Source of the DNA: Bradyrhizobiaceae bacterium
GTDB lineage: Bacteria > Pseudomonadota > Alphaproteobacteria > Rhizobiales > Xanthobacteraceae
Length of the DNA stretch: 49,303 nt
Direction: 5' to 3'
Assembly: GCA_003105195.1 (NCBI GenBank)
Contig: PQAH01000058.1
Location: 1 to 49,303, forward strand
Shown: one piece after another, positions 26,164 through 34,857 of the stretch
Position numbering within the stretch: position 1 is the first letter of the stretch
How the letters are laid out: the number at the start of each line of letters is the position of its first letter
Program-made: the position numbers and the translations under genes
The notes under the pieces: model-generated
Seen by the model: only the letters and a program-made list of their open reading frames with translations
Told to the model about the DNA's origin: nothing
Database searches by the model: none

Positions 26164-26823
26164 ATGCGCGATCTTGTGCTGTGGGGTGCGACCGGGCAGG
26201 CCAAGGTGCTCGCGGAGTTCGCGGAGAGGGCCGGTTATCGCGTGGTCGCCCTGATCGATCGTGATCCCGCCGTGTCCCCGCCGCTGCCGGATATTCCGCT
26301 CTACGTCGGGCAAGACGGCTTCGAATGCTTCATGCGCCGCCGCGGAAGCGGTCCTCTTTGGGGCCTCGCTGCCATCGGCGGGATGCGCGGCAGGGACCGC
26401 GTGGAGATCCACGGCCTTTTCGAGAGTCGCGGCATCACCATCCCCACGCTTGTGCATCCCGAGGCCTATGTCGCCCGTTCGGCACGGCTGGGGGTGGGTG
26501 CGCAGATCCTCGCCCGCGCGGTCGTCGGGGTCGACGCGGAGATCGGGCCGGCCACCATCGTCAACACCGCGGCGAGCATCGACCACGACTGTCGCATCGG
26601 CCGCGGTGTGCATGTTGCTCCCGGGGCGACCGTCGCGGGCGCGGTCACCGTCGGGGACCTTTCGTTCATCGGGCCCGGCGCGGTGCTGGTCGCACGGGTG
26701 CGCATCGGCGCGGAAAGCAGAATCGGTGCGGGATCGGTGGTCACGCGCGATATGCCGGACCGAGTCCTCGCCTATGGTGTGCCGGCCCGCATTTGCGCCA
26801 CCAACGGTCCGGTCTCTCCTTGA
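26164..26823 (+). CDS. NeuD/PglD-like sugar O- or N-acetyltransferase (left-handed beta-helix)
   Basis: A 219-residue protein with ATG only 2 nt after the preceding stop. The N-terminal Rossmann-like part reads VLWGATGQAKVLAEFAERAGY and ALIDRD, as in NeuD, PglD and PerB acetyltransferases. The C-terminal half is a left-handed beta-helix of hexapeptide repeats (ARLGVGAQILARAVVGVDAEIGPATIVN onward) with the His pair in SIDHDC, closing with GAGSVVTRDMPDRVLAYGVPARI. This family uses acetyl-CoA to acetylate amino or hydroxyl groups of sugars. The nearby DegT aminotransferase at 27698 could supply an amino acceptor. Acceptor identity is inferred. Confidence 0.88.
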   Translation: MRDLVLWGATGQAKVLAEFAERAGYRVVALIDRDPAVSPPLPDIPLYVGQDGFECFMRRRGSGPLWGLAAIGGMRGRDRVEIHGLFESRGITIPTLVHPEAYVARSARLGVGAQILARAVVGVDAEIGPATIVNTAASIDHDCRIGRGVHVAPGATVAGAVTVGDLSFIGPGAVLVARVRIGAESRIGAGSVVTRDMPDRVLAYGVPARICATNGPVSP

Positions 26824-26837
26824 ACAGGGATGGCGTC

Positions 26838-27563
26838 ATGTCTTCACACGATCCGAAGGACCTCGCGCTGATCCGCCGCATGGGTGCGGATTCACGGCTC
26901 GCGGAACGCGCCAACGAGGTATTCGTCAACGCCTGTCGTTACCGGTACTCCTACAACTTCACTTGGCTCGGCCGGCCGATCATTCAGTTTCCGCAGGACA
27001 TCGTCGCGCTTCAGGAGATCATCTGGAAGGTGAAACCCGATCTCGTGATCGAGACGGGCGTGGCGCACGGTGGATCACTGGTGTTCTCCGCTTCGATATT
27101 GGAGCTCCTCGGCGGCTCCGGACGCGTCCTTGGGATCGATATCGATATTCGCCCCCACAATCGGGCTGCGATCGAGGCGCATCCGCTGGCGAAACGGGTC
27201 GACCTGCTTCAGGGCTCGTCGATCGACGAGCGGATCGTCGAGCAGGTGTGCGCGCACGCCCGCGGCAAGGACAAGGTGATGGTCGTGCTCGACTCCAACC
27301 ACACTCACGCGCACGTCGCCGCGGAGCTTCGGCTCTATTCGCCGCTCGTCACCAAGGGCAGCTATCTGATCGTGTGCGACACCGTGGTCGACGACATGCC
27401 GGCCGACTGCTTCCCGGATCGACCATGGGGGCCGGGCGACAGCCCGAAGACTGCGGTGCGTGAGTTCTTGAAGTCGACCGAGCGCTTCCAGATCGACGAG
27501 GAATATGAGAACAAGCTTCTCCTCACAGTCTGCCCCGAAGGCTATCTCAAGTGCATCGCCTGA
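26838..27563 (+). CDS. CmcI-like (cephalosporin hydroxylase / rhamnosyl O-methyltransferase family) methyltransferase
   Basis: A 241-residue protein. The start is the ATG at 26838 (MSSHDPKDLALIRR) with an AGGGAT site before it. The phrases YNFTWLGRPIIQFPQDIVALQEIIW, DLVIETGVAHGGSLVFSASIL, VLGIDIDIRPHNRAAIEAHPL and VVLDSNHTHAHVAAELRLY are hallmark sequences of the CmcI/rhamnosyl O-methyltransferase family. Members bind SAM at the GVAHGGS loop and a metal near the later Asp and His residues. The family name of cephalosporin hydroxylase is historical; polysaccharide loci carry it as an O-methyltransferase. It probably methylates a hydroxyl of the deoxysugar made by the preceding five genes. Confidence 0.88.
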   Translation: MSSHDPKDLALIRRMGADSRLAERANEVFVNACRYRYSYNFTWLGRPIIQFPQDIVALQEIIWKVKPDLVIETGVAHGGSLVFSASILELLGGSGRVLGIDIDIRPHNRAAIEAHPLAKRVDLLQGSSIDERIVEQVCAHARGKDKVMVVLDSNHTHAHVAAELRLYSPLVTKGSYLIVCDTVVDDMPADCFPDRPWGPGDSPKTAVREFLKSTERFQIDEEYENKLLLTVCPEGYLKCIA

Positions 27564-27697
27564 CGGGGGCCTCGCTGGGCCCGACGTGCGCGCGCGACCC
27601 TGGCGCCCCAGGCCGCCCGGTCGCCGGTTCCGATGCGCTTCCGCCTGCGGCGTCTCGATGCTAATCAGGCAGCTTCCGACGTGCCCCGAGGGAGCCG

Positions 27698-28837
27698 ATG
27701 ACCACGATCTCGCCGGAGCCGATCCCCGTCGCCGGCCCGTCCATCAGCCGGCGCGAGATCGAACTCGTCGCCGAGGCCGCGGAGAAGGCGTGGTATGGCA
27801 ATCATTATGCCTACAACGCCCGTTTCGAGCACATGTTCGCCGACTACATCGGCGTGACGCACGCGGTCTCGCTGCCCCACTGCACGGCAGCGATCCACCT
27901 GTCGCTCGCCGCGCTCGGCATCGGGCCCGGGGACGAGGTGGTCGTGCCGGATGTCACCTGGATCGCTTCGGTAGCGCCCGTCGATTATGTGGGCGCTACG
28001 CCCGTGTTCGTCGACATCAGGCCCGACACCTGGTGCCTCGAGCCGCGCGCCGTCGCGGCTGCGATCGGGCCGAGGACGCGCGCCATCATCGGGGTCGACC
28101 TCTACGGCAGTCTCTGCGAATGGGACGAGCTCGCTGCGATCGCGGAGCGGCACGGTCTCGCGTTGATCGAGGATTCGGCGGAGGCGCTGGGCTCGGTCTA
28201 CCGGGGACGACGCGCGGGAGCGAACGGACTCACCGGCGTGTTCTCGTTCCACGGTTCGAAGACGGTGGCGACCGGCGAAGGTGGAATGCTGGTGACCAAT
28301 GACGATGCGATCCATCTCCGCGTGCAGACGTTGCGCGACCACGGCCGCCCGCCCGGCGATCGCTTCTTCCTCAACGAGGAAATCGGCTTCAAGTACAAGA
28401 TGAACGCCGTGACGGCAGCGCTCGGCATCGGCCAGATGGAGCGGATCGAGGAGCTGATCGCACGCAAGCGCGCCATCTACGGTTGGTACGCCGAGCGCCT
28501 CGCGAGCCTGCAAGGCGTCGCCCTCAATGCCGAGCCGCCCGGCACGCAGAACAGCTTCTGGATGGTCACGGCGGTTCCCGACGCCGAATACGGCCTCGAC
28601 AAGTTCGAGCTCATGGCGCGCTTCAAGGAGCGCAACATCGACACGCGTCCATTCTTCTCGCCGCTGTCTTCCTTGAATGCGTTTGCGGGCAGGCCCGAGT
28701 CCCGCCGTTTCGTGGACCCCTGCGACGTCGGCCAGCGCATTGCCAAGACCGGCATCAACCTGCCTTCCGGCTACAACATGGACGAGGCGAAGGTCGACCT
28801 CGTCTGCCGGGCCTTCCGCGAGATCCTGGCGAACTGA
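27698..28837 (+). CDS. DegT/DnrJ/EryC1/StrS PLP-dependent sugar aminotransferase
   Basis: A 379-residue enzyme with a strong GAGGGAG ribosome site. It has the fold-type I features of sugar aminotransferases: SLPHCTAAIHLSLAAL, EVVVPDVTWIASVAPVDYVGATPVFVDI, ALIEDSAEALGSVYRG, and FSFHGSKTVATGEGGML, where Lys188 is the PLP Schiff-base lysine. The overall pattern (VAGPSISRREIELVAEA at the start) is like perosamine synthetases and other 4-amino-4,6-dideoxy sugar aminotransferases. It could aminate a 4-keto-6-deoxy sugar, possibly followed by N-acetylation by the NeuD-like enzyme upstream. A 134-bp gap separates it from the CmcI gene, so it may have its own promoter. It is the last gene of the rightward operon. 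Confidence 0.9.
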   Translation: MTTISPEPIPVAGPSISRREIELVAEAAEKAWYGNHYAYNARFEHMFADYIGVTHAVSLPHCTAAIHLSLAALGIGPGDEVVVPDVTWIASVAPVDYVGATPVFVDIRPDTWCLEPRAVAAAIGPRTRAIIGVDLYGSLCEWDELAAIAERHGLALIEDSAEALGSVYRGRRAGANGLTGVFSFHGSKTVATGEGGMLVTNDDAIHLRVQTLRDHGRPPGDRFFLNEEIGFKYKMNAVTAALGIGQMERIEELIARKRAIYGWYAERLASLQGVALNAEPPGTQNSFWMVTAVPDAEYGLDKFELMARFKERNIDTRPFFSPLSSLNAFAGRPESRRFVDPCDVGQRIAKTGINLPSGYNMDEAKVDLVCRAFREILAN

Positions 28838-28862
28838 CGGGGTTCCTCCTGCATCGCCCGAT

Positions 28863-28881
28863 CGGTGCTTGTCGTGCACCG
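28863..28881. terminator. Candidate stem-loop between convergent genes
   Basis: CGGTGC (28863-28868) and GCACCG (28876-28881) can form a 6-bp stem with a 7-nt loop in the 79-bp gap between the convergent aminotransferase and flippase-like genes. It is placed well for a bidirectional terminator but lacks a T-run on either side. Confidence 0.3.
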
Positions 28882-28916
28882 GAGAACCCGAAGTGGGAGT
28901 GTCCGCATCGTTGAAC

Positions 28917-29906
28917 CTAGGAGCGGCCCGGAATTCCGAACAGCCAGGTCAAGACCCCGGCCACTCCAATCCCTGCGACCAGAAGGCCGAAGACGACAGA
29001 AATCAGCAGCGCGTCGTTGTGGCCGACGCCCGCGATCCCCAGGCCGACGACCATGGCGGCCTCCCGTACCCCCCATCCGCCGATCGAAATCGGCAACAAC
29101 GTAACCATCAGGACAGACGGGGTTACGAGCAGGTACCAGACGAAGGAGACCGAAACGCCGATCGCGCTGCCGATGGCCGCGATGGCCAGAGCGACGCCCA
29201 AATGGACTCCAACCGCGGCAGCGATGGCCGGCAACGCGAAGTGTGGCCGGAAGAACAGGCGTCGAGCCGCGAGGGATATGAGCAAGAGATTGCCCTTCAA
29301 CGGGAAGGCTGGAAGAGGCAGCGAGGGCAGAGCAAGCAGGAGGCCCAGGCCGGCGAGCCCCGCGGTCGACATGGCTACCGGCACCCATATCAGCGAGCCT
29401 GCCGCCTCGCTCAGCATCAATGCGGGCAGCCCCGCCGCCATCAACAGGATCAGACCGAAAACGCCAACGATCCGATCGAGAACCGTCGATCCGAGCGCGT
29501 GCGTAAGCGAAGGGCTCCTCCCCGTGAGCCACCAGATGCGGAACGCATCGCCGCTCATGGTGAAGACGAACTGGTCCATGGCGGTCGAGATCATCAGGAC
29601 GCGCCAAGCCGATATCAGCCCGATCCGGCCGCTCGTGCTCGCACAGACCTTGCGCCATCGCAGGCTCGAGAGGATCGTGACCAGCGCGAGTATCACTGCG
29701 GCGACGAGCAGCGCGGTCGTACTGAGAGCGGCAGAGCGTTCCTGCAGATCGGCCAGCGAGAGGCGCCTCGCAACCAGCCACAACAGTCCGATGGACACCA
29801 CGGCGCGCAGGACGGTCAGAAGCCCTTGCCGAAGCTTTCTGGAAGAGTCGCCGGAGGCATTCCGCGTTTCGGCTTCAAGAACTGGACGCAAGTTTGGCTC
29901 CGTCAT
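28917..29906 (-). CDS. Lysylphosphatidylglycerol synthase transmembrane-like (flippase-like) membrane protein
   Basis: A 329-residue multi-pass membrane protein if the ATG at 29906 is used; an in-frame TTG at 29990 would add 28 residues. It resembles the membrane domain of the LPG synthase/UPF0104 family: LRAVVSIGLLWLVARRLSLADL at the start, the polar MSGDAFRIWWLTGR loop, ALGSTVLDRIVGVFGLILLM, and LPISIGGWGVREAAMVVGL near the end. Domains of this family can flip lipids or assist glycolipid assembly, and stand-alone members are common in polysaccharide loci. The family match is by these loop motifs; the function is unknown. It is read leftward, following the gene at 29997-31508, and is convergent with the main operon. 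Confidence 0.75.
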   Translation of the reverse strand: MTEPNLRPVLEAETRNASGDSSRKLRQGLLTVLRAVVSIGLLWLVARRLSLADLQERSAALSTTALLVAAVILALVTILSSLRWRKVCASTSGRIGLISAWRVLMISTAMDQFVFTMSGDAFRIWWLTGRSPSLTHALGSTVLDRIVGVFGLILLMAAGLPALMLSEAAGSLIWVPVAMSTAGLAGLGLLLALPSLPLPAFPLKGNLLLISLAARRLFFRPHFALPAIAAAVGVHLGVALAIAAIGSAIGVSVSFVWYLLVTPSVLMVTLLPISIGGWGVREAAMVVGLGIAGVGHNDALLISVVFGLLVAGIGVAGVLTWLFGIPGRS

Positions 29907-29996
29907 TAGCGACGCGCAGGGCCGGCTTGATTGCAGCGTTTGCCAGTTGGCGCCAGGGGTGCGACCGGACCAACGAGGGCGACCGACCAAGCTTCA

Positions 29997-31508
29997 TCAT
30001 GGTGGAGCTGCTCCTTCGACCAGCTCACGGCGCGTCGGCTCTTGCGCGCTCCAATCGGCATCCGACCGGAAGGCCATGACCGCAATGAGCGTCGCCAGCA
30101 GACCCCCGAGATGGATCAGATAGATGTCCCATGTCATCCAGTAGCCGATCGCGCCGAAGAACCATTGCCACGGATACTGCAGGTAAGACTCGTATGTAAA
30201 CTCCAGTCGATCCAGATCAAGAATGATCCAGACCCGCGATGTCGCAAGGGCAATTGCGCAGAAGAGCAGGAGGAACAGCCGCGGTCGCCGCGGCGTGCGC
30301 CAGGCCGCGATCGCAGGCACGGCGATGAACGCGAGATTCGCCATCATCTGTCGACTCTCGGCGCCGAGCGAAAGTATGATTGTGAGGAGGGCAACCGCGA
30401 CCATCCCCGGGCCCCAGCGTCTTATCGTCCCGCAGAGCGGCGTGAAGCAGCAGCTCGCAAGGGCGACAATCGGCCCAAAGAAGGCGAAATGGGCCACCAG
30501 GAAGATGCCCGGCGCTCGCGTCGAGGTGTCGAGTAGCGCTTGCAGGAACAGCGCGGGATTGTTGCGAGGCGGCCGGCTCGCGAGGAGCCAAAGCGGAAGC
30601 ATGGCCAGCGCAAGAACCACGCCCGCCAGCGCGATCCGCCGGGCATAGAACGGCAGGTGATCAATGAGACGCCGAATCTCGAAAGCAGGGTCGATCAGCA
30701 GAGTGACGCAGGCGCCGATGTAGGCCCCGGCGACGACAATGGACAGCGGCGCAAGCCAGTCGAGGGGCGGCGTACCGGGGTGGCGGAATCCGCTCACATA
30801 GTGGACGTAGCTGGCGGCCGCGACCACCGCCAGGCCCGAGGCGGTACCCAGGAGAAGTCGCGTGCGCAGGCGTGAGGCGTTGGCCTCGATGGAGATTGTC
30901 GCGCGGCGCGGCTGCCCCGACGCCGCCTCGGACGGCAAGGCGATCAGGATCGCTCCGATGAGCGGGAGGAGCGGCCAGACGAAAGCGCCCGTTATCGTCA
31001 GAAGCACGAGCGCTCCCGTGCTCCCGACGAGGTAGGCGGAAAGCATCGCCAGACCGACCGTGAACGAGCAGACGTCCGTGGTTATCGGATAGAATGAATT
31101 GTATTTGAGAAAGCAGAAATTCAGGAACAAGGCCGCGCATCCGAGCAGGAGCTGATGGCTGCTCAGTTCGAGGCGGATGCAGAGTTGGTAGAAGATGCCG
31201 ATGGCCGCGAGAATGCACGCGAAGTTGAGAATCGAGAAACCCAAGAGGATGCTTTGATTGCTCAGGTCGAGACCGCTCACGCGGACCAGCAGGTGGACGA
31301 TCAGGGACGGGGCGATGCGGCTGAGGGAATAGGGGTCGATATCCCGCGACCAGAAGATTTGAAACGGAGCGCGCGCATAGTTGAGGTAATACGTGCCATC
31401 CCAGTGAAAGCGATGGTCGAGCGGCACACGCTGCGCCACGAGCAGATCGAGGACCATCACGGCCAGGGCGATCAGCAGGACGGCAGTCGCGGCTGTCCTC
31501 ATTCGCAT
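29997..31508 (-). CDS. Multi-pass membrane protein of unknown function (GT-C-like topology)
   Basis: A 503-residue protein with about ten or more hydrophobic segments and a good ribosome site (AGGAT 6 nt before the ATG). I do not recognise the family firmly. The first periplasmic loop reads HRFHWDGTYYLNYARAPFQIF, with an acidic residue directly after the first helix, which recalls GT-C glycosyltransferases that use lipid-linked donors (the HWD motif is suggestive only). No other domain is evident. It is upstream of, and probably co-transcribed with, the flippase-like gene (stop at 29997), and the pair may handle a lipid-linked sugar together. The region is somewhat lower in GC than the main operon. 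Confidence 0.55.
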   Translation of the reverse strand: MRMRTAATAVLLIALAVMVLDLLVAQRVPLDHRFHWDGTYYLNYARAPFQIFWSRDIDPYSLSRIAPSLIVHLLVRVSGLDLSNQSILLGFSILNFACILAAIGIFYQLCIRLELSSHQLLLGCAALFLNFCFLKYNSFYPITTDVCSFTVGLAMLSAYLVGSTGALVLLTITGAFVWPLLPLIGAILIALPSEAASGQPRRATISIEANASRLRTRLLLGTASGLAVVAAASYVHYVSGFRHPGTPPLDWLAPLSIVVAGAYIGACVTLLIDPAFEIRRLIDHLPFYARRIALAGVVLALAMLPLWLLASRPPRNNPALFLQALLDTSTRAPGIFLVAHFAFFGPIVALASCCFTPLCGTIRRWGPGMVAVALLTIILSLGAESRQMMANLAFIAVPAIAAWRTPRRPRLFLLLFCAIALATSRVWIILDLDRLEFTYESYLQYPWQWFFGAIGYWMTWDIYLIHLGGLLATLIAVMAFRSDADWSAQEPTRRELVEGAAPP

Positions 31509-31807
31509 GGGCGGATCCTTGGCTCTCTGACGGTCGGACGAGCCGCTTGGCAGTCAGACGATTCCCGCTCACAGGCCGGCGAGGGACTGCTTCGAGCCGT
31601 GGGCCTGCGGTCAATCGCACATCTCACCGGAACGCGCCATCCCAAGCGAGGGGGCGCCGGCCGTCGGAGGTTTCCCGCGGCATGCGCATGTCTGGGCAGC
31701 GGGGGGCGACGAGGAGGGGGCTTAGTCCGGGGCTATCCGGTCGGACCAGATCCGAGATCAGGCGCTCGGACCCGGACAGAACGCCCCGGCTCATGGAACC
31801 GTCTCAT
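31509..31807. other. Intergenic region between membrane protein and protease genes
   Basis: About 300 bp with no convincing gene. A 6-bp inverted repeat (TCCGAG 31751-31756 and CTCGGA 31765-31770, 8-nt loop) lies about 40 bp past the stop of the leftward protease gene, so it could take part in termination, although no T-run follows. Confidence 0.4.
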
Positions 31808-34180
31808 CTAGAGCAACCATCCGCTCTGATCGAGCGGATCGGAATCGAGGGGGGCGCCCAAGGCCCTGATGTCTTCCGGGAGAGAACCGTTCCAGGACGC
31901 AGCGGAAACATCGCCGTCGGCGAAACGGAAGGTTTCGAAGGCCGTGACCGTGTCGGTGCCGTCGGGCGAGCCGAGGCGCAGGTCGCTGATCGTGTAGCTT
32001 CCCGGGCCGGCATTGTAGACGATCTGGTAGTTCGCGAAATTTCCGCTGAACACGACGATGTCGGTGCCGGCTCCGCCGTGCGTCACGTCGTTTCCGCCCG
32101 CCCCCGCCACGAGATCGTCGCCGGCGTCCCCGTAGAGCCAGTTGGCGCCGTTGTCGCCCCGCAGGATGTCGTCCAGCGGCGTGCCGTAGAGCCACTCGAT
32201 GCCGAGATAGCTGTCGCCCGCCGCCGCGCCCGTGTTGTTCGCCGGGGTGGCGAGGTCAACCGTCACGCCCGCGGTCGCCACGACGTTCTGATCCAGGAGA
32301 TAGTAGCTCGCGCCGTCGTGGCCCGCCCCGCCGTCGAGAGTGTCGGCGCCGAGCCCGCCGAACAGGATATCGTTGCCGTCGCCGCCGTTGAGCGTGTCGT
32401 TGCCGCCGGCTCCGAACAGCGTGTCGTTGCCGCCGAGCCCCGACAACGTGTCATTGGCGGCCCCGCCCCTGAGGAGGTCGTCGCCCGCCGTGCCGGTCAG
32501 GCCGCTAATGAAGATCGAGGTCGCAACATCGCCGTCTGTAAAACGGAAAAACTCGAAAGCCGTAAGGGTGTCGGTTCCATCCGGAGAGTTCAGGCGCAGG
32601 TCGGCGACCGTGAAGTTCGTGAGGCTGGCGCTGTAGACAATCTGATAGTTGGCGATGACGCCGGAAAATGCTGCGATGTCCGTGCCGGCTCCGCCGTGCA
32701 GCACGTCATTGCCGCCGGCACCACTGAGGAGATCGTCGCCGAGATCGCCGTAGAGCCAGTTGTCCTCGGCGTCGCCGCGCAGGTTGTCATTGAATGTCGT
32801 TCCGTAGACCCACTCGACGCTGATATAGCTGTCGCCGGCCGCTGCGCCCGTGTTGTTCGCCGGGTTGGCGAGGTCGACGGTCAAACCTTCGGTCGCGACG
32901 ACGTCGTGGTAGAGGAGATAGTAGCTCACGCCGTCGATTCCCGCTCCGCCGTCGAGAATGTCGGCTCCGGGCCCGCCGATGAGCGTGTCGGCGCCGTCCG
33001 CGCCGCTCAGCGAATCATTGCCGGAATTCCCGACCAGCAGATTGTCGACATGATTGCCGATGATCGTGTCGCTGCCGCTGCCGCCCACCGCGTTTTCGAT
33101 GATTGTGTTGTAGGCGATGGCGAGGTTGCTGGTCATGTACCCGCCAACGTTCGAGTAGCTGCCGGGAATCAGGCTGATCCGCTGTCCGCCATACTGGCCC
33201 GAGCCAAAACCCGATAGGTTGAGTGTATCGACTCCGCCGGCGTCGTAGATCGCGAGCACAGGATTCGTGTTCTTGGTGAAGTCGTAGACGTCCTTGCCGG
33301 TGTTGCTGTTGAAGCCATACGTTGTGTTGCCGACGCGCGTGGTCGGGTCGGCGCCATAGATCGCCTGAACTGCGAGGATGTCGTGCAACAGCGGCGTTTG
33401 TCCGTAGCGCCAGGATCCGCTGCTGCCTGCGTGATCGGTGCCGCTGCCGTCCTCATCCGCGTCGAAATAGGACATCACGGTGTAACGCCGCGTATCCTCC
33501 AGGTACTCTGCACTGTTGGCGTAGGTGATCGTCCCGCCGCCTGCGTTGTACGAGCCCGGATGGCTCAGTCCGAGCGCATGGCCGATCTCGTGGAGGTAGG
33601 TGATGAAACCATAGCCGCCGTAGTATGCATATCCGGACTGATTGATAGGCGACGAAGAGCTGTGCGTCGACCAACTGGAATTCAGCCAGATCTCGGCACG
33701 CGTAATGCCCCAGGAATCGCCGCCGTAGGAGTTCGTTCCGAGATAGTAGCCAAGCTCGGGAAATTCGTAGGTGCCACCGCCATCCGTGGTCGTCGAGTAC
33801 GCAAATTGAATGACGGCGCCGCCGCTTGGTGGATTGCCCGGGTACTGGTTGAGGTTGATCGAGATCAGGTCGTCCCAGAGCTCGAAGGCCTCGGCGGCGC
33901 GCGCGACCATCAGCGCAGTCAGGGCCTGCCATCCGGAATTTTCCGGTGAGGACGCGTCGAGTGGGGCGCTCGCAAGGAGGGCGTAGTAGACGGTGCTGTT
34001 GTATACTGGATAAGTATCGTTCTCGAAGGCACCGCCCCAGCTTGTGCGCAATTGCTTGATAATTGCCGTGGTGCCGAAGCTCGGAGGCGCGGCGGAGCTT
34101 GGGCCTGCAATCTGGATGGGATCGCTACTCAGGCGGATCGCATCTTCCTTGTGAGCTGAATTGCCGCAAAGCCAACACAT
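31808..34180 (-). CDS. Serralysin-like RTX zinc metalloprotease with duplicated C-terminal module
   Basis: A 790-residue protein from ATG 34180; no shorter Met occurs before residue ~90. The catalytic domain contains HEIGHALGLSH (residues 197-207) and the Met-turn VMSYFDADED, as in M10B serralysins, followed by LLHDILAVQAIYGAD and RTX nonapeptides such as GNDTLFGAGGNDTLNGGDG. The C-terminal region has two ~145-residue copies of a module that starts GGAG(I/H)DG(V/A)SYYLL and runs to the FRF(T/A)DGDV motif. There is no signal peptide, so type I secretion is expected. The N-terminal segment (about 1-60) is unlike the protease at 8661. Calcium-dependent folding outside the cell is known for this family; substrate and role in a polysaccharide locus are unknown. 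Confidence 0.92.
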   Translation of the reverse strand: MCWLCGNSAHKEDAIRLSSDPIQIAGPSSAAPPSFGTTAIIKQLRTSWGGAFENDTYPVYNSTVYYALLASAPLDASSPENSGWQALTALMVARAAEAFELWDDLISINLNQYPGNPPSGGAVIQFAYSTTTDGGGTYEFPELGYYLGTNSYGGDSWGITRAEIWLNSSWSTHSSSSPINQSGYAYYGGYGFITYLHEIGHALGLSHPGSYNAGGGTITYANSAEYLEDTRRYTVMSYFDADEDGSGTDHAGSSGSWRYGQTPLLHDILAVQAIYGADPTTRVGNTTYGFNSNTGKDVYDFTKNTNPVLAIYDAGGVDTLNLSGFGSGQYGGQRISLIPGSYSNVGGYMTSNLAIAYNTIIENAVGGSGSDTIIGNHVDNLLVGNSGNDSLSGADGADTLIGGPGADILDGGAGIDGVSYYLLYHDVVATEGLTVDLANPANNTGAAAGDSYISVEWVYGTTFNDNLRGDAEDNWLYGDLGDDLLSGAGGNDVLHGGAGTDIAAFSGVIANYQIVYSASLTNFTVADLRLNSPDGTDTLTAFEFFRFTDGDVATSIFISGLTGTAGDDLLRGGAANDTLSGLGGNDTLFGAGGNDTLNGGDGNDILFGGLGADTLDGGAGHDGASYYLLDQNVVATAGVTVDLATPANNTGAAAGDSYLGIEWLYGTPLDDILRGDNGANWLYGDAGDDLVAGAGGNDVTHGGAGTDIVVFSGNFANYQIVYNAGPGSYTISDLRLGSPDGTDTVTAFETFRFADGDVSAASWNGSLPEDIRALGAPLDSDPLDQSGWLL
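31900..32335 (-). repeat. Internal duplication, copy 2 (RTX-associated module)
   Basis: Encodes GGAGHDGASYYLL through FRFADGDVSA, aligned end to end with copy 1 at 32520-32955. RTX nonapeptides sit between the two modules. Confidence 0.85.
32520..32955 (-). repeat. Internal duplication, copy 1 (RTX-associated module)
   Basis: Encodes GGAGIDGVSYYLL through FRFTDGDVAT. Copy 2 lies 620 bp further along the gene. Shared runs include PANNTGAAAGDSY, NWLYGD, DLRL-SPDGTDT and LTAFE/VTAFE. The copies differ at scattered codons, so the duplication is not brand new. Confidence 0.85.
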
Positions 34181-34857
34181 GGTCTCGATGATGCCCGGAA
34201 CAGTTTCAGAAAACCTGCCACCTTCACGTGGATCCGCGTCGCTGTTGCGTGGAGCGCTTCCATCCGATGCGCTCCCGGTGCGACGCCGCGACGGGTTGGC
34301 GGGAGTCGGCAGTAAGAATCCGTTAGCAGAAATTTGTAAGCAGATAGTTACGTTATACTTCGTAGATTGAATATTTGAGGGCCGGGCGAGTCGCCGGAAT
34401 GCCTTTCAAAACGCGCGAATCGGCGGCCTCGAGCAGTCGGGTTCCGCGCCGGTTCTCTGCCGTGGCTTGGGGGGCATATTGAGGCACCCTCTGGCGAAAA
34501 TTTTCCGTAGAGGTAGCATGGCACGGGCGGCCGGCGACCCTGCGACAGGCATCTCAGGTCTTTCTTGACGCGTCTTGGATAGAATGAGACCCGAAGACCC
34601 GGTTTCGGCTGTGACGACCGGCGCCTTCGGGGAACGATCGGCGTGCAGTTCCCACGGGTGCAACTCGATGCTTGGTGTATCGGATTGAGATGACCCACGC
34701 GGGAACACATCGCTCAGACCCTCCGTCGCGGTACGCAAGACGCGCCGGGCCCGACATGAGATGAGCGGTTGAATCGTAAATGCCCCCGCCTTGGACTTCG
34801 CGATACCTCCGTCAAGTCTGGGCGACCACTCCCGCGAATTCCAGGGGGACGAGCCGA
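34181..34857. other. Intergenic region with AT-rich core
   Basis: About 680 bp between the leftward protease and the rightward YfhO-like gene. Short frames on both strands look random. Positions 34315-34375 are strikingly AT-rich for this window, with TATACT at 34354-34359 as a possible plus-strand -10 element but no good -35 element at a normal distance. The rest shows nothing recognisable. Confidence 0.5.

Noticed and set aside
27665..28879. Antisense open frame over the DegT gene
   Set aside because: A shadow frame rich in His/Arg/Asp; the plus strand gives a full PLP aminotransferase.
8660..34180. Insertion sequences or transposases around the proteases
   Set aside because: No transposase-like protein or terminal inverted repeats found by eye; only compositional change suggests transfer.
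34348..34710. Minus-strand open frame of 120 codons in the intergenic region
   Set aside because: Composition is random (Arg/Pro/Ser-rich), no ribosome site and no recognised motif.
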